From Loxodes magnus (taxonomy: Eukaryota > Ciliophora > Karyorelictea > Loxodida > Loxodidae): 64,000 bases of DNA. How positions within the stretch are numbered: the stretch's first letter is position 1; each line of letters begins with the position of its first letter. Made by a program: the position numbers and the translations under genes. Below, one piece after another: positions 12,716-25,770 of the stretch. The notes under the pieces were generated by a model. That model was not told where the DNA came from. It saw nothing but the letters and a program-made list of their open reading frames with translations, and did not search any database. Location: positions 372,001 through 436,000 of the forward strand of contig CAMPDV010000006.1 in the NCBI GenBank assembly GCA_946699065.1. The letters run 5' to 3'.

Positions 12716-13134
12716 ATGGATATCGACTGCGTCAGGAGAACAAGTAGGTAATCTGGTGCCGTGTATAATGCATTACGAGTAATCTCGCACTAGATGCCAT
12801 CACGGGGAAGGGTGGACAAACTCCGTTGAGACATGCCTAACTTACCCTGAGGATTCTCTCTAGCAGTATGAAAGTTTGACTGAGGAGCCTTCTAATTAAT
12901 GACTTAATAGCTAATTCTTATTTGGACCTTATTCAAGAAGATTGAAGTATTTGACTCAAGATTAAAGAATAATTTTTAATAAGAAGATTCCCCATTTGGA
13001 GAAGCTGACATGACTCTATGGACGAAAAGAACGAAATCAAGCTTTTGAGAACACTTTTTTAATATTAAATTTTAATCTGAAAGAGCTGCGCGCCAACGAG
13101 GTGCTATACGCTCCGTAATTATTTTTATTTATTA
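12716..13134 (+). mobile_element. SINE-like element, family A, copy 2
   Basis: The best preserved family A copy. It begins near ATGGATATCGACTGCGTC and shares GTAGGTAATCTGGTGC, GCCTAACTTACCCTGAGG and the TTGGACCTTATTCAAGA block with the copies at 3432 and 48541. It ends with the GC-rich hairpin (AGAGCTGCGCGCCAACGAGG...ACGCTC) and an ATTT tail. It lies in the spacer of the large inverted repeat, which has no counterpart in the arms. Confidence 0.78.
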
Positions 13135-13991
13135 TCAAAGAATAAATATGAATGCTCTAAGAGTTTAACTCTATTTCAAGAAATAAACTAATTTCACTTC
13201 TTGTATGTGATGCTATCTTAAAGCTTTCATCTATCGATATACATAGTTTGATTAAACTTTACTTCAATTCTTCTAGCAATTATGCTCTTTACAGTCTTGA
13301 TAATTAGTTTTCTCCCTGCTTTTTGATTTTAAAATCAATTTACTTTATCTATTTTTCCCTAAACTCAGAAATATTCTTATCTCTTAACACTCAAACTAAT
13401 CTAAACAATTTATTTATATGCCTTAGTTTGTAATACTCTTAATACACTTCAGTTAACATTCTCTACTTATATGATTATCTTATGTAGACTATGAAAAATA
13501 AGTTCATAAAATCTAAGTTTAAAACTGCTTTTAACTAATACTGATTTAACCTTTTAAACCATAATTGTGCTTTTTAATCAAGCTTGATAGAGCTGGACTC
13601 ATTAATAGTTCTTGCTGCTAAAGTTTCAGATCGAGTACTTCAATCTGATCGATCTCTTTAAGGCTTAGACTTATTTTGGCTGTTTTTATGATTTTCTGAT
13701 ATGAGATAAATAAATCTTCAAGTAAGCTTTAGTATTTTAATAATAATATAAGCGAAAATAAAAATTAAAGGCAGCTTATTATGGAGTTGTCTAACTTTAA
13801 AAGGTTAAAGTGAAGATTGGCTTAATTGATAGCAAACCTAGGTAATAGAAAAAATTTAAAAGACTCAACTATCATTAAAAGAAAATAGCTCATAAGCCTA
13901 TTAGAAAGTAAGACTAAACTCGCTATATATTATGAGATTTTAACTTACTTTGGGTATTAAAGAATCTCTACTAATGCAAAAAGTTTTAGAG
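13135..13991. other. AT-rich region, no supported gene
   Basis: Lies between a SINE and the 3' end of the histidine kinase gene. I see no recognisable gene or repeat. Confidence 0.3.
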
Positions 13992-16900
13992 TCAAAATAA
14001 TTAAAAAAATACGATTTTTTTCCTTTCAGTTAGAGATTAAAAATAATTTGTTTTAGAGCTATAAATAAAGATGGTACTAATTAGAGAGAGATTAAGTTAA
14101 CTATATTAGAATTTGATAAGTATAGAACCAAAAAAAAGGCTTTGCAATTTTTATAAAAAAGAGAACTTATGGGTAGATAAAAGTAGCTAAGCGTTATTAA
14201 TATCGTTAGGTAAGCTCCAAAATTATGAAGATAAAGACACAAAAATAAATTTAAAATTGAATTAACAATTGAAATTTTAAGTGTTGCTGAGCTCCTAGCA
14301 TATTGTCCTAAAATTCACTAGAGATAGTGGTTTTACAAAGTACTCATCAGCTCCTTAATTTATAATTTCTTGCTCTATTTCTCCTGAATTTCCTGATAAC
14401 ATTATTATCTTTAACTTTCGATCGTTCTAAAATTACTTTTCGAACTCTCTTATTTGTAAGATGCATTCTAGTCCATTCATTTCTGGCATTTCGTTATCAA
14501 TTATTATTGCATCTATTTTATCATAACTGTCTTTTAAAATTTCTAAGGCTTTGATTCCAGAGTCAGCTGTAAAGCAATTCACATCAACCTCTTCAGCGTA
14601 CAAAGACAAAATTTTCAAGTTCTGTTAGTTGTCATCTACGAATAAAAATGTCTTCTACTCTTTTAATTTCTGTTTATTACTTAGATTATTAAGAAATTTC
14701 ATAAGCTACTCCTAACTTATATTTGAGGATATTGCTCCATTTATATTTTAATGAGTTTGCAGGATCCTTTCAGTCTCAGTTCTGTTTCTAGAGATAATAT
14801 ATATCGGAATAGATTTCATTTCTTAAACTACTTCTATTTCTTTTATTCTATTAATAATCACTAGAATAGTTCTATGATCAATATTATTGTTTATCATAAT
14901 CATATCGATTGGATTGCTTTCGCTTATTTGAAGGAAGTTAGCTGTATTTTTTTTTTCAAATTGGATTATTTAAACATCTATTTCCATTATTTTGAGTAAG
15001 TTTATTATTTTATTTTTTTCTGCCTACTCACTGATATACACAACTCTCATTTTCTTTAACAAATTGTATTTTTTATCCTTTTTAAGTGGTCTTGAAACGT
15101 CTAGAGGCAAACTTACTTTAAATACTGTTCCTAATCCAAGCTGGCTTTCTACTTTAATTTAGCCTTTCATTTCTTTAAGTATCGTTTAAGAAATTCATAA
15201 TCCTAACCCAGTTCCTCCGTATTTTTTGCTGACGCTTTTATCAGCTTGCTAAAAAGGCTAGAACAATTTTTTGATATTTTCCTCAGAGATTCCACATCCA
15301 GTGTCCTTAATGATAATATCAAGTATACCCTATTTTTCATAGCCTTTTTCATAAATAATTATATTTTAGTTACTTTACGCTGAACTCTCGTAAAAGTTTA
15401 ATTAGCTAGCTATCTATTACTTTACTTAATCTTCTACTTAGAAATTTTCATTTGTAAAGAACTTAAAAGGTATCTACATCCCTGCATAAGGTGGAGAGGA
15501 AGTGATTTCAGAAATTACTCCAAATTCTTCATTAAAGGACTAAATATTTTCAGTTAGCTATTGAGGATTTGCTTGTTAGTCACTTTATATTTCTGTTTTC
15601 TATTTAGGTTGATATATAAGAGGCTTTCTTTAGAACCACTTCCTTTATAATTAAGTCTATGATTAGCTTAATTGATTTCCTTCATCTTAAGATAGCTATT
15701 ATTATCTTAGATCTACATATGATTTCTATTTTTACTTTTTCTGAGGCTTTTCTGACTAAGTTAATAAAGAACACTCTATCTAACTGGATATTCTAAGACC
15801 CTAGGATAAAGATTGAGTTCTAGATTGATTTTTTGTCTTTATTAATTTTTGTTGAAGGCCAGAGTTTATTAAAGAGCTTTATTCGCTGGTACTAAACTCA
15901 TTACTTTATAAAAGTTAGAGTAGAGTCGATTATCCTTAAGCTTACTTGTCAATACTGGAAGGAAGTTAATAAATTCCGTCTTTTTCAATTAGGTCAAAAG
16001 ATGTGATAGGCCTTATTAGATTTTGCACTTCCATCTAAGATACTGACTAGTTAACAGATTAGCTTTATGTAGTCCTTCTAGACTTCTACTAGCAGATTAT
16101 TTGATATTTCAGTAAATGTTCCTAGTGTTATTTTATATTCTTCACAATTGGCTATTTATTCCTATCTTCCTTATCAATTGAATCCAAGTTAGGTGTTCAT
16201 TTAGTTTTAATGCTCACTTTTCCTTTCTCAGTGAATTTAATTGCATTTCCAATCAAATTCATCAGAACTTGCATTGTTCTTTGCTAATCAATGTTGAGAT
16301 ACTTAGGAACATGTGGATCATTTTTCATTGAGAAGTTAAGTTTTTTCCTTATTGGGTTTGATTTATTAATCTGGAATATCTTAAAAATGAACTTCCTTAT
16401 TTCAGTCGACTCTACTCATAAGTCAAATTTCCCTGACTCTATTTTTGAAGCATCAAGTATATTATTAATCATTCCCTATAAAGCTTCTCCTGAATCCTGC
16501 GCGTTTTTAACAAGCGCAATTTAATCTAAAGATAAATCCTCAAGTTGACATGAAATAATATCCAAATTGCCAAGTACAGAGTTAAGCGGATTTCTTAGCT
16601 CATGAATCATCGCAGCAATGAACTGGTTTTTATTTTTCTTTTCAATCTCATAATTCACTATCCTATTTTTTAGCTTATGAACTAGCATCCTCTTTTGTTT
16701 AATTTTAAGCTTATAGGAGGTATAAGCAGTTTTTGATCCAACTAAAATCCTTTTAAACTTCTTAACCTAAAGTTTAAATTTGCTATACTCTTGCTATTTT
16801 TAGTTAAGAAAGGTGTTTAGTTTAGCGAAGTAATTAATAGTCAGAGCGAAAATTATATTGCAAATGATGTTTATAATTTGTATACTGTTTACCAAGTCCT

Positions 16901-17426
16901 GATATAGCATATCTGAGATTAAACTGCTTCTCTAATCAGATTATCACTTTTGGTATTAAATTCTGGGTTAATTGGCTTCTAAAACAATATGAACCAACAG
17001 TAGCATCAGAAAGAAAACTTTTCTATTCTTTGTCAGCAAAAACGAAATAGCAGGGATGAAAAAAGTCTCTATGTTTATAAAGCTAAAATTCCACTATTTA
17101 AAAATCCAATAGTTGCCTACCATCAAAATTAAAAGAGAAACAAAACTTAGCATTTTTGAGTTACTAGCCAGCTTTATCTGAAGAAAAGGAATTGAAACAA
17201 AATAACTGCTCCAAAGTACTAGTGCAAGCTTATGAACCCCCAAGACCTCTTTCATCTCAAACAGTAAAGCAAGGTTAATGAAATTGAAGATACCGAGCAA
17301 CATAAAAGTAATTCTTATTAAGCGAATATTAGTCTGAGCCATCATAATACCAAATATTTTGCTACCTATATTATTAATCTAGCTTCTAATAGCATCTCTT
17401 ATACTTCTAAATGTACTTGTTTCCAT
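13992..17426 (-). CDS. Hybrid sensor histidine kinase with receiver domain
   Basis: Continuous in one frame from the ATG at 17426 with TAA/TAG as Gln. Order: N-terminal membrane region of several hydrophobic helices (residues about 30-215); HisKA H-box MIHELRNPLN with phospho-acceptor His275; N-box VLMNLIGNAIKFTEKG near residue 395; a Gln/Ser-rich low-complexity insert of about 300 residues; G-boxes DTGCGISEENIKKLF near 710 and YGGTGLGLW near 744; receiver domain FLFVDDNQQNLKIL with phospho-acceptor Asp977 in IIIDNEMPEMNG and the conserved Lys in VKPL. The Trp of GLGLW is encoded by TGA at a position where Trp or Ala is usual, good evidence for the code. The receiver ends near residue 1045; the next in-frame TGA is at 13992-13994, about 95 codons later, so true termination may be at TAA near 14277. 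It acts in membrane-bound two-component phosphorelay signalling. Confidence 0.92.
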
Positions 17427-20339
17427 TTTATTTTCTTCAAAATTAATTTAAATTCTTAATTAATCAAAATAATGCTAAGCATTATACCTTTGATTCTCAA
17501 TAGTTTCAAATACCATAAATGTTAAGGATGCTAATGCAGTTGAATTTTAAGTATATATCCTTTACTTTTTTTTGTTTTCTTTGTATGCAAGAGTTGCTTA
17601 TTTGCATTAGCTTTACCTTTTTAAAAAATGTAGGATAGATAACTACTTTGGAATTTGCTAAATCGGTTTGCTTTGGAAGACTGGTTAAAAGGTTTTATGA
17701 AATGACTAATAAAAACGAGAATGACTGTCAAAAGGAGTGTGGATAGAAGTAGAGATAAATAGTAATTTAAAAGAAAGAAAAGAGACTAAGTATAGAAACC
17801 ATAATAGCTTGGTAGATATATCAATATAAATAAAATTATTAATATCATATATAATATCTCTTTCATACCATCCATCTAACTATTATTTTAACTGATCTGT
17901 TAAACTTAGTTTAATGATATAGATAAAAGGAACAAATAGAAAGGAAAATGACACTTCAGTTTTTTTATAGTGAAAAGAGGAAATTTTAAGTAATTTTTTC
18001 GTTTAGTTATGCTGAGTATATCAAGGATTTGATATAAAAAGAAGCTTTATATTGGTTAAGTAGGAAACATAAAAGTAAATACATGACTGTATATTGTTAT
18101 AAGGTAATAAGATCATATATATTGCTTTTATTTTTAATTAATGATTAAATGATTGAAAAAATACCTGAAAATTGATGTAGCTTAAATATATTCCAATTAT
18201 TAATTCCTCTCTAGTATCTTTTAGCAACGTTTCAAGCCAGGAATATTAGCACTGTCATAGATTATTTTTTCCTTTTGCTATCTAATTATATACTATCTGT
18301 CTGCGTTTAGTAATAGCTATTCATAAGATTAAAAAAATCTGCTCCATAAAGAATTTTATTATAAAATCCTAAATTAATCATATATTTTATAAGCTTATTG
18401 AGTTATATTATCTAATTGATAATTTGATTTTCCCTCTAGTTAGATTATTTATTTCTCCTTGATTATTAATTTTAAAGTCTCCAATCCTCCAATTTATTTT
18501 CAATTAGTTCTGAATCTCAATTAGCTCTTAAGTTATTCATACAATAATAATTTTATTATATCACTGATTTCTGACTTTATTCTCATATTTTTATTAAGAG
18601 AAAGCATTTCTAATCCTTTTTATCCAGTTCCTTTATTTAATTCTTATGAATATGGGGTTATTTGTATCTATATATTTATCATTTTATTCCTTAATTTTCC
18701 TTTACTATAGTTAGAGAATTCTATTCAGTTCAAGAAATCATAAACTTTGTCTGAATTACTAATTTTAATTACCAAGTATAATAGCTTAGACTACCACCCT
18801 TCCACTGTGGATAATTATTTGCTTTTTAAGTCTTTTTGTTCTTTTAGTTTCAGCACTATGATTGATTAATGTCATTTGTTCTTTAGTCATATCTATAATC
18901 CTGGTGTTATTGATATCCTTAATGGAAAAAGTTAGCTTATAAGAGACTCAAAATATAGAAGGATGATGAGTAAGCTAATTTTTAGATTTAGAAAAGGGTA
19001 AAATTTTAATTTAAAGACACAAGCATCTAGGTATCTTTTAGTGCTAATTTGAGTCTAAATTTGAATAACGCATTTTAATACCTAAAGCAAAATCTTAATC
19101 TTAGGACTTGCTAGCATTATCAACTTTAATAATAAACCCAAAATTTATATTTCAGGTATGGATTTAATTATAAGGTGAAAGTGATCACTATCAAAGTTTA
19201 AAATATGGAAGCTTATTATTGATATAATAAGCATATAATAAAATCCTTTTGACTATCTTAGAGTTTTAATATCCTTATTCTTGATTTACCCTTTAATTTA
19301 ATAAGAATGTAGCTCCAAAATTTTCTAGTCTCACTCTTTAATAATTTAGGAATTTAATATTCTAAGTTTCTTTGTATAGACTTAGACTTAAGGAGTTAAT
19401 AGTAATACCAAATTGATTTATATTTAGTTTATAATTTAAAGCTGTTATTTATATACCTTCCTGTTACTTATTATTCACCTTTATTAAATATAGACAGGTT
19501 ATAACTTCAGTACTCATTTCTTACTAAAGACCAAATATCCTGTTTAAATAAATAGAATGGAAATAATCTGCTAGTATTTAAATATAGCAGCTTAGATTCT
19601 TATCCTGTTTTCTCTGGTTAGTTTTCCTTCCTTCTATTTACCATTAGTTAGATGTTTTATTAAAGGTAATCATCTTAATATACTGAGAAGGTATTTAAAT
19701 AAATCTACACCTTTAAAACAAATTAGGCTTTTCATCAACTGCATTCATATTTTTATTATTATGTTATATGTCTAATACCTGTAAATTAAAAGTTGCATAA
19801 CTCTTGAAAAGGCTACCATTAGCTTAAAATAAAAATTTTCAGATAGATCTAAGTAAATTAATAAATATCAATCACTTAGAGAAAAAGAAGCTTAAGGTAT
19901 AAGAAATTTAATACTTGTATCTTCAGATTAATCTCCTATTGCTTAGCACTATCAGATATATCTTTCATTAAGATTCTTAAATTTGCTTTAGATCAATTAA
20001 ATCTATTTTACATTCTTATAGTATATGTATTATATACCATGCTAATTATTTTACCTACATATAGTAGAATTATCTTTTGATATATCCCAATTTATTCCTT
20101 TTTATATACTTATTTAGTTAGTATTTAGTCCTTTTGCTATCTAGAGTAGATAAGTTTAGTGAAGTGTGAAATCTAATTCCACTTTATGCTTTTATATTAT
20201 ATTAAAGAAACCACTATATTGATATATACTTTATAGACAGAAAGCTTTATATCTTTAATATTACTATCCAAATTTTTACCTTATCTTGAAACAAAAGCGT
20301 AGTATACTTATTTTCACTTTGAGCTTCTAGAAAATTAGA
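17427..20339. other. Probable coding region of unresolved strand and structure
   Basis: Lies between the histidine kinase start and a better supported coding region. On the plus strand a frame opening at an ATG at 17628 is coherent for about 150 codons and basic (ending in a Lys/Arg-rich stretch). On the minus strand a frame over about 18200-19140 also shows raised G at codon position 1. The two cannot both be right over their whole length. I cannot decide between a plus-strand gene with short introns, a minus-strand gene, or a decayed gene. Confidence 0.3.
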
Positions 20340-23300
20340 AAGGGATAAGAAATATAATCTGCTAATAGTCTCATTTTTGACTTTCCAGATTTAATCTTTT
20401 CAAATTATTTCTTTTATTAAATCTTTCCATCGTAAGTTTCTTATTCTAGTATCGGAGATGGATAATATAGCTCAGGTTCTAGTCAAAAATAATTGAGACT
20501 AAAATACACATAAATAGCTATATTATGAAATAAAAAGGAAAATGAACAATCTTATTGTCAAAGCTCTAAGTAATAAGCTTTCTAAGATATTAATAATGAA
20601 TGGAGATCACTGCTTGGATAGATATCTTCTATTTGCTTACTCAAAATATTTGGAATAAGGTATCTACAATCACTATATGAGTCTTCAACTTTATTAATAG
20701 AGAGAATATATTGAAGCTCATATAATTTAAATTTATCTATATAAGAATGAAAAATTAAAAGAGACTAAGTATTCAAAATTCAGGTCTTATACTTACTATT
20801 AAGACTAGTTTTACATTTGGTATCTCAGTCTGTGTTGCTATAGGTGCATGAAATTTGTATTTAAGTGATTAATTAGCTTTACTATGAAAGGGTAATATTT
20901 TTCACTATGGAAGGAGATATCTCTGTTTAAATATACTGGTATACTACTAACTTTGATAATTATCCCATTGATTTATTTAAGAATTTCTATAATTAAAGTA
21001 AAAAAGTATCTGGTCTAAACGTTACCACTAAATATAAGCTTTAAACAAAAAAATCGCTTTTTAGGTATATATTTTCAATAAAATATGTACTTTAAAAATT
21101 GTGCTTTGAAGTATCAAAAAAAGGAGGAAAATGTGTTAATAGTGCTTATATAATCAAACTAAAATTACTTAAAGCTTTAAGAAATTATATCCTTTTTTTC
21201 CGAGCAACATAGTGCTTGATTGATTCCATCTAGAAATTAACTAAAAGCATAGTATATACACTAAAACGAAATTGGGATTAAATAGATCTGAAAAATTATC
21301 TAAACCTAAAATTTAAGAAAAAGTTCTATCGCTTTAAAATAGATCTTTAAAAGCTCCTATGAGCAGGAATTTTAGCATGGGTTAAGTTTAATATGCTTTA
21401 AGTGGAGTAGATAATTTCAATCTCACCTTTAAGGTTTAAAGATTTAGAAGATAATTATTGAAAGATATTCGGCTATGAATATAGTCAACATATATAAAAG
21501 GACTTAGTTGCAATACCAAGCTTTAACCATATTAAAGAGCACTATTTAATTAAAAAATCTAAAACTTGCAGTTCATAGAAACATATTGCGAAGCACTATT
21601 TTATACTTAAGAAAATAAAACTTGCCTTTAACTGATAACTTAAGTTGTATTAATAGAGAATTTCCTGAGCCAAGCTACTAAATTAAATTAAGAATTTAAC
21701 TTTTTTGTCAAAGTCACTTATCTAATAATTCTATATATCATGGAAAAATTATATCTTAAGGCTATTTTAAAACGAATCAGAGGAAGAAGAAGGGAAGGGT
21801 GCAGAAAAATTATGGAAATTAATTTGATTCGAAGAAAGAAAAGCATTAGTAATTCCCAATCTGCTTAACTTAATCTGGTAGAAGTCTTCTATTACTGAGT
21901 TAAATACTTTAATTACTATAAGCTTCTTAGTTCCTTCATCAATATATGTTCCAGTTTAGCTGATGAAGCTAACTTTGAAATTCCTGCTAACTAAGCATGA
22001 CTATTTTACATTTCAGCAAAGTGATTGTAATTATCTAGTTTCACTAGAAAGGATTTTGGTTTATTAAGGTGTCAGCATTTTTTCTTTGTGAGCTATATAA
22101 AAAGTAGATGGTACGTTTATATCTAGTTATATAGGAGAAATTATAAGATTGGCTTATTAAGGAATTTATTCAGTAATTTCAAGCATTATGATAAGAAATA
22201 AAGCAGTCAAATCTTTTAGCCAATGATGTGAAATTAAACTAATGATTTTGATAAAAGAGCTTCAACGTTCTTTTACATCATAAAAAGGACTAATTTTAAA
22301 ATTCATTCAAGCTAACAATTAAAAAAATTCTAACTTTGAAAGAAGCAAATAATGTCTAAAAGTAAAGTATCTAAAGGTTAAAATCAAAGAAATTCTCTAA
22401 AATGGTTATAAACTACATTTGGTTTATAATTTTCTAAAGAGTTCATAAGATGTAACAAGTAAATAAGTATTTATAGAGTCCAAATATAACATTCACTATT
22501 TACCATATTAAATTCAAACATAAATATCTCTTTTAAGCAAGTAGAAATAATAAGCTAGATAGGAATAAAATGATGCCACTTCTATAATTATAAATTCAGT
22601 TAATATTTCATAAAGTATATGCTTAAAGCATATAAAAAGAGATAAAACATTAAAAGAGCAGATTAACTTAAAGAAACTCTGATAAAGAAAGATTAATATA
22701 AATAAAATAGACATAACTAATCATTTTCATTTGAGTAACTTAATAAATCATCCTGAGTTTCAAACACTGCAACTCTGAACTTTTAATAAAAACTTAATTG
22801 CTAAGAAGTTTTAGAAATAGGCAATAATATTAAATCTGCGTAAGTAAAAGGATAATACTTAGATCTCTATGCTTTGAAAAACTAATAGCTGATATATTTT
22901 CTAAATATAAGCATATGAATTCTATTTTAATAGCTTTATATAACACATTTACAAGATAGTCCGTTAATGTTTTTTAGTTATACAATTTTTAAAATTGTCT
23001 TCTATTAAAAGCTTAGATTAATAAGCCTTTTATCACATTATTTGAAGCTTATAAGAGCTCCCATCTAATTTCCCATATTTCTTATGAAGATAACCTCCAT
23101 AATATTCTCCTATTTACATTATGATTTAATTCAAGAAGTACTTTAAAAAATTCTGTTTGAGCCTGAAAAAGCATAGCCATTAGTAAAGTATACAAATCTC
23201 AATATAGCTTATACAATAAAAAACAGAAGGAGTATTAGGAGAGAAGATATAAGCTAAAAATAGCTAATGTTTCTATTTCAGTCTAATTAAGAGTTATAAT

Positions 23301-23639
23301 CTTGCCAGTCAGATGAGATTGTATATGAAGTTAATATTGGCATGTAATATGCTGGTGCTATTATCTTAGTTGTAAGAGAAAAGGAAAAAATCATTTTGCA
23401 AAACTGTTTAAGTTTCGGAAGAATTGCACTTTATCTCAAAAATTTATAATTCCTTAAGGTTTTAAATTATTGCATCTATAATCAAAATAGCTCTTGAAAA
23501 TATAGTTGCTTTATTTGAAGACTAAGAATAAGATGCCTTATAAGCTAGTATGAACTCATGAAAGCTATATTAAATAATCTATTATCATTCTCCTGATTTA
23601 ATGTTTAATTTTCTAAATTAAAATTAAATAAAAAAATGA
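20340..23639 (+). CDS. Large unrecognised protein (boundaries approximate)
   Basis: I do not recognise this family. One plus-strand frame (codons starting at positions divisible by 3) is coherent across at least 20.8-23.56 kb. Codons starting with G make up about a quarter of codons at 21.7-22.2 kb and about a fifth near 23.3-23.5 kb, against roughly an eighth to a sixth in the other frames where compared. The predicted protein is largely helical and hydrophobic with charged patches, for example an acidic run (SEEEEGKG) near 21770 and ALFEDQEQDAL near 23500. A short competing frame near 20520-20830 and a frame change near 23600 suggest introns. The stop is uncertain: TGA at 23637-23639 is the first plausible one, with no TGA in this frame between about 23870 and the tRNA at 24371. 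Confidence 0.4.
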
Positions 23640-24370
23640 AATTAAATCTTAAAAAGAAAGGTAATAAGCTATTTAATACTGAGTCAGATATATAAAGGCT
23701 TCGTAATATTATAATGAAGAGAATAGATACAAACATTTGGCAAATTTGCTTCAATTTATAATACAAATTTTAGTCAACAAAAGAGAAGAAAATAGTTATA
23801 TTCATTAAATCATATAATATTAGATTAAAAGCTTCATCATTTTTCATTTTTAACTATTCAAATCATTTATTGAATTTTTAACTATTTCAAGGAGATATGC
23901 TACCATACTCTTGTAGCTTAAAATATAGTAATAATAATTAAAGCCTAGGTATTCAATGTTTACACTATAGGCTTCTTAAGATACTAAAACACTTTAAAGT
24001 TTTAATTTTTAATTTTTAAAGCAGTCTATGAAGTGTAAGGGATAATATAAGGATAAGTCCTTTTCATTATTCTTATTATTAGCTTTTTGTTCTCGTTGGA
24101 TGTCCTTATTTCATCAATTTCTAAGTTAGTTCATTTATATAAGTTACATTCCTAACTCATCTAGACTCTTTGGAATTAATTTTATCTTTTAAATTACTAA
24201 TTTGCTGTAAGAGATTCTAGCTAGATAGATTTGCTTGCTATTACCTCTAATAATCTGATAATTGATAAACTAGTGCTAGTATTAAGATTTAGGAACTGGA
24301 GTTAGAATAGAAATGGTTCTTAGCTATATAATTAAAGGTTTAAATTAAAAGTTTTCTCTTATAATTATAG

Positions 24371-24442
24371 GCGCCATTAGTCTAGTGGTTAGGATAACTG
24401 CCTTCCAAGCAGTTGACCCGGGTTCGAGTCCCGGATGGCGCA
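24371..24442 (+). tRNA. tRNA-Gly (anticodon UCC)
   Basis: Identical in sequence to the gene at 10369-10440, in opposite orientation: acceptor GCGCCAT/ATGGCGC, anticodon loop CTTCCAA, T loop TTCGAGT. The tRNA is unchanged while its flanks and neighbours have diverged, as expected for a gene under selection within an old duplication. Confidence 0.94.
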
Positions 24443-24793
24443 CTTTTGAAGATAAATATTTTAGTTTAAATTTAGTATTTTAAACTTAATACTAAGAGTA
24501 ATCTTAATTACTTACACTTACTCCATTTAAAAACACATCTACTACTACTATATAATTAAGAAAAAGAAAGTGAAAGAAAATCAAATTTAATATATGCAAA
24601 TTAAGTAAAATCAAAGTAAAAAATTACTAAAAGGCAAAGAAAATAGATAATAAATGTAGCTATTAATTTCTTGTTATCTATAATCTAGATTTAGAACAAT
24701 TTCAAGCATTAAGAGTAAATTTCTCAAAATTCTTAAGCAATTGAAGAAAATTAATTCAAATTATATGAAAATATGAGCATAAAATAAATGAAA

Positions 24794-25568
24794 TCAAAGA
24801 TAATTGAGATTAAAAGAAAAAGTAAGTTATAATGATAATAAACTTACGCTAATAAAGCTTTAATTTTCTGGAATTTCAACCAGTTCCTACGGACAGTTTT
24901 TTATGCGGTTGTATTGCACGGCCTTTTTTATAAGTGTGAGGTTACCATTGTAATCGTTCAAGTAGTCTTACGAAGAACTTTTATTTATAAATCTCATTTT
25001 GGGTTATCCATAGTTTGACTTGAACTTTATTTAAGGAATATAAAAAATGAAAAATAAACTATCTTAAAAAAGAACGAAATAAAGACAAAAAAATAAAATC
25101 TAATGATGTTGTAAATAAAATACCCACTTATTAAGAAACTGCTGATGATGAAGGAAAATAAAGAAATAAGAGAACTTGGAGATAACTTAATAATCATTTC
25201 TTTTTCTGGATTTTTTCTATTTTTAAATGGATCGCTGCTTTTTCTACTTTTATTTTCGTTTTATTTTTAAAGTTTTATTGTGACTACGTTCCAAATTGTT
25301 CTTCTGTTATAAGATGCTTTGAATGAGTTTTTTTCTAAGTATCATTAATTCGTTGTTCTACTTCTCAATGCTTTTCATTAGTTCCCATACTTATTCTCTT
25401 TAGTTGTAAATTACTTCTTCATACTTTGAATTAACTTATACATTTAGTATAGTTAGTTTAAAGCTTTTTATCATTTTCGTTCTTAGATTATCTTATCTTT
25501 AAAGAAGCAACCATAACTTTACCTTCTGATAAAGAATTAACTCTTCTTGCTGCTATTTTTCTCTCCAT
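24794..25568 (-). CDS. Unrecognised basic protein, present in right arm only
   Basis: Two coherent minus-strand frames. The first opens at ATG 25568 (MERKIAARRV) and gives 124 residues to TGA at 25194-25196, rich in Lys, Arg, Gln and Glu. The second (24997 to TGA at 24794-24796, 67 residues, beginning MRFINKSSSQDYLND) is in another frame and may be a further exon. Both show clear coding bias with GC-richer DNA at 24880-25030. The region falls in about 1.1 kb with no counterpart in the left arm, where LRR gene and tRNA-Gly are only 280 bases apart. Family and function unknown. Confidence 0.5.
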
Positions 25569-25770
25569 TTCTTTTGCAACTTTTCTCTTAAGGTTTCTAA
25601 GTTAATTCTTTAAAAAACTAAGAGATAAATCTATTTTTTAAGAAAGTAATAAATAAGAAATACTTATAAATAACGATAAATAGAAAGAATTGAAGAGTAC
25701 CTTAAGCAATATAAGTTATTTATGTAATAACTATTTTAAATCTTAAGACTTATCAAAGTTATATCTTTTT

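Noticed and set aside
16291-16524. Plus-strand frame of 77 codons
   Set aside because: Antisense to the histidine kinase between its N-box and H-box regions.
22514-22714. Minus-strand hydrophobic frame of 66 codons
   Set aside because: No coding bias, and it lies opposite a better supported plus-strand frame.
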